Shown: positions 8,661 through 20,541 of the stretch, piece after piece
Layout of the letters: each line of letters begins with the position of its first letter
Position numbering within the stretch: position 1 is the first letter of the stretch
Assembly: GCA_946811695.1 (NCBI GenBank)
Contig: OX328123.1
Location: 154,670,438-154,734,437 of the forward strand
DNA length: 64,000 bases
Direction: 5' to 3'
Source: Gonocerus acuteangulatus
Taxonomy: Eukaryota; Arthropoda; Insecta; Hemiptera; Coreidae
Notes under the pieces: model-generated
What the model was told of the DNA's origin: nothing
Database searches by the model: none
The model's input: only the letters and a program-made list of their open reading frames with translations
Translations under genes and position numbers: made by a program

Positions 8661-11600
8661 TTAACCCTTTCCCTACCGTGGACTGCTCCAGCAGTCGAGA
8701 GCTGCCGGGACCCACATACCGCGGACTTGTGTAGAAGTCGAAGGAAGACGGGACCCACGTACCGTGGACTTGTACAGCAGTTGAGAGCTCGGCGTATCTC
8801 TCGCATTCTTTATCTTCTCATTTCTCGACTTCAGAGCTATCTAGCGTTACCGTATTGTACTTCTAGTATTCCTGCTTATTACTAGATGGCAGTCGAATGA
8901 AGTTTTTGGTCGTTCTATATCGACATATTACAACTCGTTGCCTTCTCCGCTTATTTACCCGGTCAACTCACGTCAAATTACCGTTTGTTTTTTATACTTC
9001 TGTACATTCCTAACAGCATTTATTTGCAAAATCAGTTCACTTTTAGTACTGAAGTATTAAGATCTTATAATCGTGTTTTTTTAAACTTAGAAAACCTGTG
9101 TTTTTTATTGTTAAGATTTACAACATAAAATAATTATTTAAACGCCAAACCTATTCAACTTAAATAAAAATTAATAATCATTGCAAAAGCATAATGAAAA
9201 TGAAAATGATAAAAGACGAGTTTAAGTACGGCGAGGAGATCGCTTGAAGTTGAAGCGCTGTGACCGAGAGTGGGAAAAGTATCCCGTACAGGAGGACCAG
9301 TGCCGTGTGCTAGTATCCCGTACAGGGGGACCAGTGCCGGGTGCTAGTATCCCGTACAGGGGGACCAGTGCCGGGTGCGAGTATCCCGTACAGGGGGACC
9401 AGTGCCGGGTGCTAGTATCCCGTACAGGAGGACCAGTGCCGGGTGCTAGTATCCCGTACAGGGGGACCAGTGCCGGGTGCTAGTATCCCGTACAGGGGGA
9501 CCAGTGCCGGGTGCGAGTATCCCGTACAGGGGGGCCAGTGCCGGGTGCTAGTATCCCGTACAGGGGGACCAGTGCCGGGTGCTAGTATCCCGTACAGGGG
9601 GACCAGTGCCGTGTGCTAGTATCCCGTACAGGAGGACCAGTGCCGTGTGCTAGTATCCCGTACAGGGGGACCAGTGCCGTGTGCTAGTATCCCGTACAGG
9701 GGGACCAGTGCCGGGTGCTAGTATCCCGTACAGGGGGACCAGTGCCGGGTGCTAGTATCCCGTACAGGGGGACCAGTGCCGGGTGCTAGTATCCCGTACA
9801 GGAGGACCAGTGCCGGGTGCTAGTATCCCGTACAGGGGGACCAGTGCCGGGTGCTAGTATCCCGTACAGGGGGACCAGTGCCGGGTGCTAGTATCCCGTA
9901 CAGGGGGACCAGTGCCGGGTGCTAGTATCCCGTACAGGGGGACCAGTGCCGGGTGCTAGTATCCCGTACAGGGGGACCAGTGCCGGGTGCTAGTATCCCG
10001 TACAGGGGGACCAGTGCCGGGTGCTAGTATCCCGTACAGGGGGACCAGTGCCGGGTGCTAGTATCCCGTACAGGGGGACCAGTGCCGGGTGCTAGTATCC
10101 CGTACAGGGGGACCAGTGCCGGGTGCTAGTATCCCGTAAAGGGGGACCAGTGCCGGGTGCTAGTATCCCGTACAGGAGGACCAGTGCCGGGTGCTAGTAT
10201 CCCGTACAGGGGGACCAGTGCCGTGTGCTAGTATCCCGTACAGGGGGACCAGTGCCGAGTGCTAGTATCCCGTACAGGGGGACCAGTGCCGGGTGCTAGT
10301 ATCCCGTACAGGGGGACCAGTGCCGAGTGCTAGTATCCCGTACAGGGGGACCAGTGCCGGGTGCTAGTATCCCGTACAGGGGGACCTGTGCCAGGTGCTA
10401 GTATCCCGTACAGGGGGACCAGTGCCGGGTGCTAGTATCCCGTACAGGGGGACCAGTGCCGGGTGCTAGTATCCCGTACAGGAGGACCAGTGCCGGGTGC
10501 TAGTATCCCGTACAGGGGGACCAGTGCCGTGTGCTAGTATCCCGTACAGGGGGACCAGTGCCGAGTGCTAGTATCCCGTACAGGGGGACCAGTGCCGGGT
10601 GCTAGTATCCCGTACAGGAGGACCAGTGCCGGGTGCTAGTATCCCGTACAGGGGGACCTGTGCCAGGTGCTAGTATCCCGTACAGGGGGACCAGTGCCGG
10701 GTGCTAGTATCCCGTACAGGGGGACCAGTGCCGGGTGCTAGTATCCCGTACAGGAGGACCAGTGCCGGGTGCTAGTATCCCGTACAGGGGGACCAGTGCC
10801 GTGTGCTAGTATCCCGTACAGGGGGACCAGTGCCGAGTGCTAGTATCCCGTACAGGGGGACCAGTGCCGGGTGCTAGTATCCCGTACAGGGGGACCAGTG
10901 CCGAGTGCTAGTATCCCGTACAGGGGGACCAGTGCCGGGTGCTAGTATCCCGTACAGGGGGACCAGTGCCGGGTGCTAGTATCCCGTACAGGGGGACCAG
11001 TGCCGGGTGCTAGTATCCCGTACAGGGGGACCAGTGCCGTGTGCTAGTATCCCGTACAGGGGGACCAGTGCCGGGTGCTAGTATCCCGTACAGAGGGAAC
11101 AGTACCGGGTGCTAGTATCCCGTACAGGGGGACCAGTGCCGTGTGCTAGTATCCCGTACAGGGGGACCAGTGCCGTGTGCTAGTATCCCGTACAGGGGGA
11201 CCAGTGCCGGGTGCTAGTATCCCGTACAGGGGGACCAGTGCCGGGCGCTAGTATCCCGTACAGGGGGACCAGTGCCGGGTGCTAGTATCCCGTACAGGGG
11301 GACCAGTGCCGGGTGCTAGTATCCCGTACAGGGGGACCAGTGCCGGGTGCTAGTATCCCGTACAGGGGGACCAGTGCCGGGTGCTAGTATCCCGTACAGG
11401 GGGACCAGTGCCGGGTGCTAGTATCCCGTACAGGGGGACCAGTGCCGGGTGCTAGTATCCCGTACAGGGGGACCAGTGCCGGGTGCTAGTATCCCGTACA
11501 GGGGGACCAGTGCCGGGTGCTAGTATCCTGTACAGGGGGACCAGTGCCGGGTGCTAGTATCCCGTACAGGGGGACCAGTGCCGGGTGCTAGTATCCCGTA

Positions 11601-12674
11601 CAGGAGGACCAGTGCCGGGTGCTAGTATCCCGTACAGGGGGACCAGTGCCGGGTGCTAGTATCCCGTACAGGGGGACCAGTGCCGGGTGCTAGTATCCCG
11701 TACAGGGGGACCAGTGCCGGGTGCTAGTATCCCGTACAGGGGGACCAGTGCCGTGTGCTAGTATCCCGTACAGGGGGACCAGTGCCGGGTGCTAGTATCC
11801 CGTACAGGGGGACCAGTGCCGGGTGCTAGTATCCCGTACAGGGGGACCAGTGCCGGGTGCTAGTATCCCGTACAGGGGGACCAGTGCCGGGCGCTAGTAT
11901 CCTGTACAGGGGGACCAGTGCCGGGTGCTAGTATCCCGTACAGGGAGACCAGTGCCGGGTGCTAGTATCCCGTACAGGGGGACCAGTGCCGGGTGCTAGT
12001 ATCCCGTACAGGGAGACCAGTGCCGGGTGCTAGTATCCCGTACAGGGATACCAGTGCCGGGTGCTAGTATCCCGTACAGGGGGACCAGTGCCGGGTGCGA
12101 GTATCCCGTACAGGGGGACCAGTGTCGGGTGCCGGGTGCTAGTATCCCGTACAGGGGGACCAGTGCCGGGTGCTAGTATCCCGTACAGAGGGAACAGTAC
12201 CGGGTGCTAGTATCCCGTACAGGGAGACCAGTGCCGGGTGCTAGTATCCCGTACAGGGGGACCAGTGCCGGGTGCTAGTATCCCGTACAGAGGGAACAGT
12301 ACCGGGTGCTAGTATCCCGTACAGGGAGACCAGTGCCGGGTGCTAGTATCCCGTACAGGGGGACCAGTGCCGGGCGCTAGTATCCTGTACAGGGGGACCA
12401 GTGCCGGGTGCTAGTATCCCGTACAGGGGGACCAGTGCCGGGTGCGAGTATCCCGTACAGGGGGACCAGTGCCGGGTGCTAGTATCCCGTACAGGGGGAC
12501 CAGTGCAAGGTGCTAGTATCCCGTACAGGGGGACCAGTGCCGGGTGCTAGTATCCCGTACAGGGGGACCAGTGCCGGGTGCGAGTATCCCGTACAGAGGG
12601 ACCAGTACCGGGTGCTAGTATCCCGTACAGCAGAACACATCTCGTAGAGGCCCTTTGCGTACGGAAAGGGTTAA
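8661..12674. mobile_element. piggyBac-like non-autonomous element
   Basis: TTAACCCTTTCCCTAC at 8661 and GTACGGAAAGGGTTAA ending at 12674 form inverted ends with TTAA on both sides, the hallmark of piggyBac-type insertion. Removing the 4.0 kb restores continuity of Helitron-like copy F1. Near the left end there are two to three degenerate repeats of about 44 bp (CGGGACCCAC.TACCG.GGACTTG). No transposase is present; nearly all of the interior is the 34-bp minisatellite. Confidence 0.7.
9282..12630. repeat. 34-bp GC-rich minisatellite, about 98 copies
   Basis: Unit GTATCCCGTACAGGGGGACC plus AGTGCCGGGTGCTA, period 34. Variants (GGAGG, GTGTGC, GAGTGC, GGGAGACC, AGAGGGAACAGTACC) recur in blocks, for example a similar variant order around 10170-10400, 10480-10640 and 10740-10920, pointing to segmental duplication inside the array. 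One unit near 12120 carries an 11-bp insertion. GC content is far above the surroundings. Confidence 0.95.
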
Positions 12675-12895
12675 TCTCCTTTGCTAATAGCACTAGGGAT
12701 ATGAACAGAACCGTGCTAAGATGGCGCAGTTCCTGCGAGTCGGACTTTTTTAATTAATTATATAAACCTTGCTAATTCTCTAGTGCTCATCCCATTTCTT
12801 TTAATTGTAATTACTGTATTATCACTCAGAAGATATCTTATTGTTTTTTTCCGAATTTCCGTTTTTCGAATTCGTCCTAATATCATCAAGTTTGA

Positions 12896-13897
12896 TCTAC
12901 TATATATTTGTCAAATACCACTCACTCACTCACGCCCAGCCCAAACCGCTCGACAGAAAAATTTGAAATTTTGCATGGACACTCCCTATATAACCTAGAC
13001 ACTCGCTAAGAAAGGATTTTTTGATATTCGAATTTTTAAGTATTTTTAGAGGGGTTTAAAGTTTTAGTTGAGTAGAGCAGGGAAGCCTAGGCAGCAAGCG
13101 TTGCTAGGACGATAACAAAACAGCTGTTACCGTACATTATCTATTTCATAGTATTATTTTTAATTGAGGTTAATTTCAACAATGATGGCTATAGAGTTTA
13201 CGCTATGACAAAATCACCATTATTATTGCGGTTCATTTCAATTTGTCCCCCATAGAGTTTTCGCTATACTTGGTGATGGTCCATCCGAGGTAATAATATC
13301 CCGAACCCTTGCTCAGCCTCCTCACCCATCAGCATCCCCAGTCAGAACACCTCTTGGTCATGCTCGCAAATATAATCGGTGTTTCCAAATGACACATGAG
13401 AAACATAAATTTCAACATACATTTATTATTGACAACGAAATTTAACCTGTATTGATTACACTGCTGTTACTGGTTACCATGGGCGTATATCGGAAATAAT
13501 TTCGAGGGAGCTGGGAAAATTTCGAGGGGGGGGGGGTGGGCTGACACCATTTCTGTGATATGGAATACTAACAGTTTAGAACTTCGAATAGTTTTAGGCA
13601 ACTAAAACTCTATTACACGTAAAATAAAATATTTTTTATGAACTATTCTTATTTAATTTATTTTTAAGGGTTTTAAGACACATTTTTACCGTCAAATCAA
13701 AATGTCGGAGGGGGCTGCAGACCCCTCAGCCCCCTCCTCCTTAAATACGCCCACCGGGTATTTAAAATTCCGTGCACGGAAACCGTGCTATAATAAACTG
13801 CAAAAAATTATGCAGTAGCGTTAATTTTGCTGATACATTATTTAACGCTATAAAATAACTACTTATCTGCCGTGACGAAGCACAGGTATTCGGCTAG
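12896..13897 (+). mobile_element. Canonical Helitron, copy E3
   Basis: The 5' end is A/TCTACTATATATTTGTC with downstream ACTCACTCACGCCCAGCCCA and CCGCTCGACAGAAAAATTTG, a layout I know from arthropod non-autonomous Helitrons. The 3' end has the short hairpin GTGACGAAGCAC, then ATTCGG, then CTAG with T following (A/TC...CTAG/T). MITE C copy 3 is nested inside. No Rep/helicase ORF. Confidence 0.7.
13481..13752 (+). mobile_element. MITE family C, copy 3 (best copy)
   Basis: Inverted ends GGGCGTATATCGG and CCTTAAATACGCCC. The interior shows AATAATTTCGAGG, a G homopolymer, TTATTTTTAAGGGTTTTAAG and a GGGGGCTGCAGACCCCTCAGC hairpin near the right end. It is the most complete of three copies and lies inside Helitron E3. 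Confidence 0.75.
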
Positions 13898-14640
13898 TAT
13901 ATATTAAATTGTTTTATAACTAACTCTCTTTTGATGGATATTCATCACTTTTTATTGAGAAGTGTTCAAAGTAGTTCTCCTCTCTTTATTTTCCTGCATT
14001 AGAAGATTAAAAGAGTACAAAGGATGACTTTAACATTGACCGGTGGAAAGTCTGACTTGAAAGCAAATCCTTTATCATTCCTTTCTCCCATTTAAATGTC
14101 GCATTTCCTTAATTTTATGAGGAAAGTGAGAAGTAAGTAGGTCGTTAAGGTATATTTGAAACTTCTTCCTATAAATATATTTACGAAATTTTTTGTTTGT
14201 CCTATATAATTGAAGTACAATTACAATCGAAACTGATTTCAAAATAATTGTACATATGCGTAATTCATATTGACCAGCCGGGTTATTGTTAATCCGCGCA
14301 GCAAAATACCTGATTCATGCACATAGGAGAGTAGAAGAGGAGATGACTTGAAAAATCAATGAAACATTTTTTTATAAAATAATAAAATAGGACGGACAAC
14401 ATTCCAATATTTTGACTATTACAACATTTTAACTCGTCGACCTCCACGGTCCTAGTCATCACGAACTTCAAAAATTATCTACGTTTCGCTATTTATGCTG
14501 CTGCTAGCTTCATCGTCCGTATGAATCAGCATGTCAGTGAAGAATACCAAAATTCCAACATTATTTTCTTTTGCTATTTGGATTCTACTCGTCTCACAAA
14601 TTTATCTCTTCATTTTTTCGTTCGTCTTCCTCTAATACGT
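13898..14640. other. Unassigned
   Basis: AT-rich; scattered short ORFs show no recognisable motif. Confidence 0.35.
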
Positions 14641-15065
14641 TGTTTATCCCATGATATCCCAGGGCTGGACCGGGTCTCGCTAATTGGAAAAAAATGTATA
14701 GTTTGTGAGTTTGTAAAAAGAATGGGTTTAGAAATATAGACGGGCGTAGCCTATATTTATAGGAATGGGATCTATATATTTTTTTAATGACTGATTGTTG
14801 CATCATTTTTTATTTTATTTTTTAACGGCGCATCGAAAAATCTGGGCCATTAGCGCCGGCATCCATGGTGCAGCGAGGAATTATCTAAACGAGCCGTGGG
14901 ATGTGAAAATTCCTACCGCCAATGGGGATCGAACCCACCATCTTCCGCTTATGAATCTAAGGCGCCAGCCACTAGACCACGGGAGACCCCGATTTTTGGA
15001 TTTTATTCTCATTTCGCTCAAAACTCAAGATGAAAATAATTTTGAAATGTCCAAAGTCCTATAGC
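14641..15065. repeat. Dispersed repeat interrupted by SINE 1
   Basis: 14660-14700 resembles the reverse complement of 3270-3320, and 14990-15062 matches the reverse complement of 3168-3250. SINE 1 sits between the two pieces. The family is not identified. Confidence 0.5.
14800..14990 (-). mobile_element. tRNA-derived SINE, copy 1
   Basis: On the minus strand it starts GGGGTCTCCCGTGGTCTAGT (A box) and has GGTTCGATCC (B box) at the expected distance, then a tRNA-unrelated body and a decayed A-rich tail. More diverged than copies 2 and 3. Confidence 0.8.
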
Positions 15066-15286
15066 AAAGTTCTTGAATATTCTGCCTAGCTCTGAGAAGT
15101 CCAGCCCCGTGATCTGGTCCCGGACCCGGCTCTGAGATATGTTGGCTCTATGATATCCACGGCATATTTTGTCCAATATGAGCACGTTTTCTATAAAGCA
15201 AGCTAGTAAATAGTGATTACGTTTCCAGGGGAGGAAGTTTTATTAAAAATGTTATTATAATACATAAATGTAAACGAAACATTGAT

Positions 15287-15290
<4 letters not shown>

Positions 15291-15348
<58 letters not shown>

Positions 15349-15512
15349 GGCGCATCGACAAATCGTGGCCATTAGCGCCGACGTCCAGGGTGCAGCCAGG
15401 AATTTTCTCAGCGAGCCCTGAGATGAGAAAATTTCTGGCGCCGGTGGGGATCGAACCCACCATCTCCCGTTTATGAATCTAGCGCCCAATCCACTAGACC
15501 ACGGGAGACCCC
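15291..15512 (-). mobile_element. tRNA-derived SINE, copy 2
   Basis: Same head, with A and B boxes, a body ending ATGCGCCGT on the sense strand, and a poly-A tail of about 55 nt (15291-15346 as T). Flanked by AACATTGATAATT (15278-15290 and 15514-15526). A third copy of the flank at about 15534 suggests prior local duplication. The long pure tail implies recent insertion. Confidence 0.9.
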
Positions 15513-15585
15513 CAACATTGATAATTAAACGAAACATTGATAATTGAAAAGCGATGATTAAAAAATCGAATAAATTCCCTACAAA

Positions 15586-16182
15586 AAAGGTTCTTGCAAA
15601 TAATCTGCCCAAAAATAGTGTTTTATTCAGAAGACCACTATCATTAATGTATATAAATTGCAAATTAAGGCAATTTTACAATGAATAATAAATGAGGCAG
15701 ACACTTTTAAGGGGGTTAAAATGTAAATTATAAAATAAAAAAGTTCTTATTTTTAATATTAAATTAAGTGCTTTATTCACGCTGCGATTTGAACAGCGAT
15801 TTCAATAAACATATTTGAAAATAATTACAAAAGGGCAGACACTTTTGTGGGGTTTAATTATCAGGATACATAAAAATAAATGTTGCCTATGATAGACTGC
15901 AATACACAGCGCGTAACCGTACGAGTCAATGAGAGCACCGTGCAGTTGTGGTTATTCTCTGCGCTCTCATTGGTTCTTGCTCACATGATCTTGTACAGCT
16001 GCTCCGGTTTAAATGGCAGCGCGAATAAAACTCTCATTTAATATTAGAATAAATACCCTTAAATACCCCATAAAAGCGGCTGCCTTATTTATTATTTGTA
16101 AAATTGTCTGAATTTTACATTAAAGATAGTTGGCTTCTGAATAAAACTCTATTTTTGGGAAATATTTTTTAGCACCTTTCCC
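15586..16182. mobile_element. Non-autonomous element with 150-bp terminal inverted repeats
   Basis: Left arm (15586-15745) and right arm (16035-16182) are reverse complements with indels. Shared landmarks include CCCAAAAATAG, GTTTTATTCAGAAG, CAATTTTACAA and AATAAATAAGGCAG. The centre is less AT-rich and has no ORF. Family not identified. Confidence 0.7.
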
Positions 16183-17077
16183 CAATGCGCAGTACCTGGT
16201 GTTCCACAGTAAGTAGCCAACACATATATACCTTCTTATCAACCCAAGAGGTACATTCCAGCAAAATTCCATGGTGCATAAAATACTTCATGAAACGTGC
16301 GGTTACAGGCTCTCGGACTATAGAAGAAAGATAATAGGTTTGTGCTCATAATTACCATGATTTTCAAGAAGTCATTAGTCGCTTACTACGTGGATAATGG
16401 ATGGTTGTTGTTGGTTGTAGATGGATTATGGAATTCTGCCTGGGCTATATCCCATTCATTAGGGTGATATTCAAATGAGATTCGTGTTTTCATAATAAGG
16501 TATCTCGGAAGATAATTAACTTTTTTGTATCGACCTTTCATTTCGATACCGACAGAAACTCAAAATTCATGTAGCTTCTTTGATTTAATTCCTCTTCGAT
16601 TTATATTCAAATTGCATCTGATAATAATTTTTGCCTTTGCCAAAATTTATTATCCAATCTAATGTAATTTACCAAAGTATAATCAATAATAATAATTAGT
16701 CAATCTGGTCAAAATTAAGGTAAGATTTTAAAATTAAAATGGTAGGTATGCTATGATATCTTTATTGCTTTAAATATAAAGGCATTTACAGCAAGTGTTA
16801 ACCCTCATAATGAGAAAAGATAGCGCAGTCTTGTTTAATAATCGAAAATTACCTTAAAATAAATTATACCAGATAATTATTTCAATTGTTCCTTAGAGGG
16901 AGAACAAATACATCAGCTTCTCATTTAAATAATATTATTCATGATGTATAGCTAAACAATATAATATTAATTAAAATATTGTTCAAAAAAAGCAACAAAA
17001 AAGAACCTTAAAAATATATTATTTCAGATACAAAGACTCTAAAATTATAATATAAATGATAACTCGAATCTAATAAT
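16183..17077. other. Unassigned AT-rich stretch
   Basis: No gene, RNA or repeat was recognised. Confidence 0.4.
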
Positions 17078-17090
17078 ATTTTCCTAAGCT

Positions 17091-17255
17091 GGGGTCTCCC
17101 GTGGTCTAGTGGCTAGCGCGCTAGATTCATAAGCGGGAGATGGTGGGTTCGATCCCCACCGGCGCCAGAAATGTTCTCATCTCAGGGCTCGCTGAGAGAA
17201 TTCCTGGCTGTACTCTGGATGTCCGACGCTAATATCCACGATTTGTTGATGCGCC

Positions 17256-17311
<56 letters not shown>
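17091..17311 (+). mobile_element. tRNA-derived SINE, copy 3 (reference copy)
   Basis: Begins GGGGTCTCCCGTGGTCTAGT, with A box TGGTCTAGTGG at about 17101-17111 and B box GGTTCGATCC at about 17147-17156, as in a Pol III type 2 promoter. The head resembles a tRNA (CAT in the anticodon region, though Glu-like in the D arm). Body about 90 bp ending ATGCGCCGT, then more than 50 A. Target duplication ATTTTCCTAAGCT at 17078-17090 and 17312-17324. Confidence 0.92.
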
Positions 17312-17316
<5 letters not shown>

Positions 17317-17378
17317 CCTAAGCTCTAAATTTTTGTCTATGAATTTTAAAATATATTCTTGTACTTAATAAAGTTGAA

Positions 17379-17663
17379 GGAGGAAGCGTTGATCGTCGGA
17401 GTTTCGGTCAATGTTCTTATTTATGGCTAAAATGTATATTTATTACTGCCAACGTTTCGGCCTGCTATACAAGGGAAGACATTTCTCACTTGAGAGAAAT
17501 CTTCTCTACTTGAAACGGGACAGTTCTCAATCTTCTCGATAGCCCTGAAGATGGCTTGTATAGCAAGCCGAAACGTTGGCAGTAATAAATATACATTTTA
17601 GCCATAAAATGTGTTTTATTAAATGAGAACATTGGCCGAAACCCCGACGATCAACGCTTCCTA
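17379..17663. repeat. PLE-tail fold-back 2
   Basis: Arms 17379-17500 and about 17545-17663 are reverse complements (both contain GGAAGCGTTGATCGTCGG or its complement and AAAATGTATATTTATTACTG). The right arm carries an intact hammerhead-like motif. In the left arm the CTGANGA part is lost. Confidence 0.75.
17542..17580 (+). ncRNA. Hammerhead-type ribozyme motif
   Basis: CTGAAGA at 17545-17551, helix II GGCTTG/CAAGCC (6 bp, loop TATAG), GAAAC at 17570-17574, triplet GTT at 17575-17577, helix I GCC/GGC. Tail continues AGTAATAAATATACATTTTA. The core is complete; helix III is minimal. Confidence 0.7.
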
Positions 17664-17846
17664 CTTCTGAACGGTCGACCATATCTTCTCAATTAATTAA
17701 GTTGAGTTGGTTTTGCTTAGCTTCTCTGCAAACCATTGGGGTATATTCAGGCTTAAACACTAGAGGTTTTGAAAAAAAAAAAAATGATGTAATGCTATGA
17801 ACGTAGGTTTATCCAAGTTATCAAATAATTTTGTGCGGCGATGTCC

Positions 17847-17849
<3 letters not shown>

Positions 17850-17891
<42 letters not shown>
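17850..17891 (-). repeat. Poly-T tract (retroelement tail?)
   Basis: About 40 T followed by AATTTCTTTATTCAATAAAT, which looks like the 3' end of a minus-strand retroelement. Its body is not identified. Confidence 0.4.
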
Positions 17892-17896
<5 letters not shown>

Positions 17897-18039
17897 CTTT
17901 ATTCAATAAATATAAATATTACAATTGTAATTCAGTTACAATATAGTGTTCCTCTAGACCACATAGCTTCGAAATTATTTATTATATATGAACTTAAATA
18001 TTATACATTTAATGAACAGTAATTGTAATGCGAGAGAAA

Positions 18040-18434
18040 AAATAGCCTGGATTCTTCTCGCTATCTTATAGACCAGTATTGACCTATGCATGCCCTGTTT
18101 GGAGCTACACTTCAAACACTAATTATAAAAAACTTCAAGTAATGCAAAATAAATGCATTAGAATTGCCCTAAACCTCCCCATCTACACCAGAATTAAAAT
18201 ACTGCACAAAATTACTAACTTACCTCTGCTTAAAACTTATATCCACAGGCTGACCTCAAAATTTTTTAGATCTTGTAGACTTAAAACCAATCCACTAATT
18301 AAAAAAATAGGTAACTATGACAAATCAAGCACCCGTAGATACATACACAAGAGGACTAAACACATCTTACTAAAATAAAGACACTAGACACCTTACCCAA
18401 TAAAGACAAACACAGACTGGATTAAGACATAAAG
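18040..18434 (+). pseudogene. Non-LTR retrotransposon reverse transcriptase, C-terminal fragment (Jockey-like)
   Basis: The translation contains LTYACPVWSYTSN, KLQVMQNKCIRIALNLP and YTRIKILHKITNLPLLKTYI. This is the segment that follows the RT catalytic core in Jockey-type elements (pattern P.LTYA.PVW......L...QNK.LR......Y.R...LH). A stop or frameshift lies just upstream (around TTATAGACC at 18067). The catalytic FADD box and the endonuclease are missing. After the stop at 18378, about 55 bp of tail follow. A 5'-truncated dead copy. Confidence 0.8.
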
Positions 18435-19954
18435 ATGTCCAACTAGTTTTGTTATCAAGTTGGGTTCAAAGGGATTGAAAGGACACAGGAGTCTGTAAAT
18501 ATAGCTGAATGAACTATTAGAGATGTTATGAATGTCTTTGCCTATCAGGTAATTTTTAAGACTGGTTCATTTAATTTCAATAGACTGTATTGACTGATTT
18601 TTACCAAATTTCATCACATTAAATAATTCTTAGCAATGCATTTTAAATTAAATCATTATTAAGAAATATTACATTTTTACCAGTATTCATTAGGAACATT
18701 GAATATATAAAGAATAACAACCTATACAGAGGCAAGACGAAACTTCTGAATGGCTGAATAGAACGTGGTTCTAATTAGAACAAGCATTGGCCATACCAGG
18801 AAAATACACACACACACACACCTGCCTGAAGGGCTTTGTAGATGTTGCCACCAATAAACACTACAGTGGAGAGCTACCTTTAGAGCACAGTCCACCTTTC
18901 ACCTCTTTGGTAATAACTAGGGAACGGATGTTCATGGAAAATAAAATTCATAATATCAACAATTTTTTTAACTATTTATAATGAAATTTGTAATAAAGCA
19001 TTGAATATATTTAGTAAAAAAAAAACAAAAACACTATAAAATATTGTAATGAAAAGCATAAATAGTAATTAGGAACTCTGTTATTATAAATGTAAAGAAC
19101 AAAAGTTGAAAACATATAGCAAAAATGACTAAAGCCCTATAACATATTGAGAAATAAAGCATAATTAAAAATTAGGAACTCATTTTAAAAGTTTGAAAAA
19201 GAAGCTGAAAATATTTACAGATGAACACTATTTTGGAATATTGTTTGCAACAAATGCATTTTTTAATTGTCTAACGTGAAATGACGCCGGTCTGATCCCA
19301 TAAGGGGAGTATGCAGTGGTCGAGTCGCCGATCAGGTCCATTTTAGTCTGGTGATTTTCCATCGAAAAATAATCGACACGTGTCCGAGCGTTCCGTCCAT
19401 TGCGTCTTAGGAGCTAAGAAATCAAATAAAATAAATTGAAAATTCATCTGGAGATTGAAAAATGATGTCATCATGGTTCTTTTGCTTATTCTCTTGTTTT
19501 AGAGAGCAGATTAAAGGAATAATCCAATTTTTAAACAATAATTTGTTATATATATATTTAAAACGCATATGTCTAGACATTAGCCCCGGGGAGCATGGCT
19601 GCCTGCCAACTTAGCTTCTTGAAATGAGAAAAGACACAGTGGTCTAGATTCATAGGTAAAGTATTCTTTTTCGGTTTCCCCTTTATTTTATCAATTACAA
19701 AATAAATAAAAAAATATCAAAATATGTAGTAAAAATATGTATTTTTGGCAAAATATGGATTTTTGACAAAATATGTAAAATAATAACCAGTTTAATTAAA
19801 GCATTTAAATCACGTACAACGTGAAAATTCCATCAAAAATTAAGATTTTTCTTCTTTGTTTGTTTTGTTTATTAAGTTACGTATAAATAAGTTAAATTCA
19901 CGAAGTTTGACAATTGAACATAAAATAAAATTTTATTTTTTATCTAACTTAAAA
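18435..19954. other. Unassigned
   Basis: AT-rich with a short (CA)n run at about 18810. One frame at 18787-18981 has no motif. A less AT-rich patch at 19270-19420 is unrecognised. Confidence 0.35.
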
Positions 19955-20329
19955 AAGGAGTATGACAAACATAAGAAGGAAGGACAAGGTTAGAAGCAGT
20001 GTCATCAGAGAGAGGACAGGTCTGAAGGATATAATCCATCAGGTTAGGAAGCTAAAATGGGAATGGACTGGTCACGTATTAAGAAGAGCAGATAAGAGAT
20101 GGTCAAGGGAGGTGACCGTTTGGAAACCCTATGGTCACAAGAGGCGACGAGGAAGACCAATGAAAAGATGGAGCGACTTCTTCAAGACGATGGCTTGTCC
20201 ATTATGGTGGAGATTGGCGAGAGACAGAGATGGCTGGAAGGAGAAGTGGATGCAGATAGGAACCTCGGCTTCCCATTAGGCTGGTCGTCTGGGAAAGTCT
20301 AGACCTGTACTCCTTCATGGAAGGCCTAT
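19955..20329 (+). pseudogene. RTE-type non-LTR retrotransposon, C-terminal fragment
   Basis: The frame encodes KLKWEWTGHVLRRADKRWS, PYGHKRRRGRPMKRWSDF and WWRLARDRDGWKEKW. These match the C-terminal tail after the reverse transcriptase in RTE-type elements (pattern KW.WAGH..R..D.RW...V..W.P...KR..GRP..RW.DD). The endonuclease and RT catalytic domains are absent. Confidence 0.8.
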
Positions 20330-20541
20330 GTTTGGACACCCTATGGTCACAAGAGGCGACGAGGAAGACCAATGAAAAGATGGAGCGACTTCTTCAAGAC
20401 GATGGCTGGTTCATTATGGTAGAGATTGGCGAGAGACAGAGATGGCTGGAAGGAGAAGTGGGTCCAGATAGGAACCTCGGCTTCCCATTAGGCTGGTCGT
20501 CTGGGAAAGTATAGACCTGTACTCCTTCATGGAAGGCCTAT
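20118..20541 (+). repeat. 212-bp tandem duplication of the RTE tail
   Basis: The segment from GTTTGGAAACCCTATGGTCA to TTCATGGAAGGCCTAT occurs twice (20118-20329, 20330-20541) with few differences. It duplicates the last coding part and the start of the 3' region after insertion. Confidence 0.9.

Larger units (their letters stand above)
7941..12744 (-). mobile_element. Helitron-like family F, copy 1, interrupted
   Basis: The 3' end (7941, reverse complement CTAA) is preceded by the GGTTCCTCCC/GGGAGGAA hairpin. The 5' end at 12744 reads, on the minus strand, TCCGACTCGCAGGAACTGCG followed by the subterminal motif TTAGCACGG. The centre carries (AT)n and (GT)n at 8078-8138. The copy is split by the piggyBac-like element at 8661-12674. 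No helicase or Rep ORF is present, so it is non-autonomous. Confidence 0.7.

Noticed and set aside
9282..12630. Possible CRISPR array (regular 34-bp repeats)
   Set aside because: Units are directly adjacent with no unique spacers, and the context is eukaryotic. It is a minisatellite.
15282..15476. Short proteins with poly-F or poly-K runs near SINEs
   Set aside because: They are translations of the SINE poly-A/poly-T tails.
17101..17166. Functional tRNA gene
   Set aside because: A and B boxes are good, but the anticodon stem does not fold well, and a body, poly-A tail and target duplication follow. It is a SINE.
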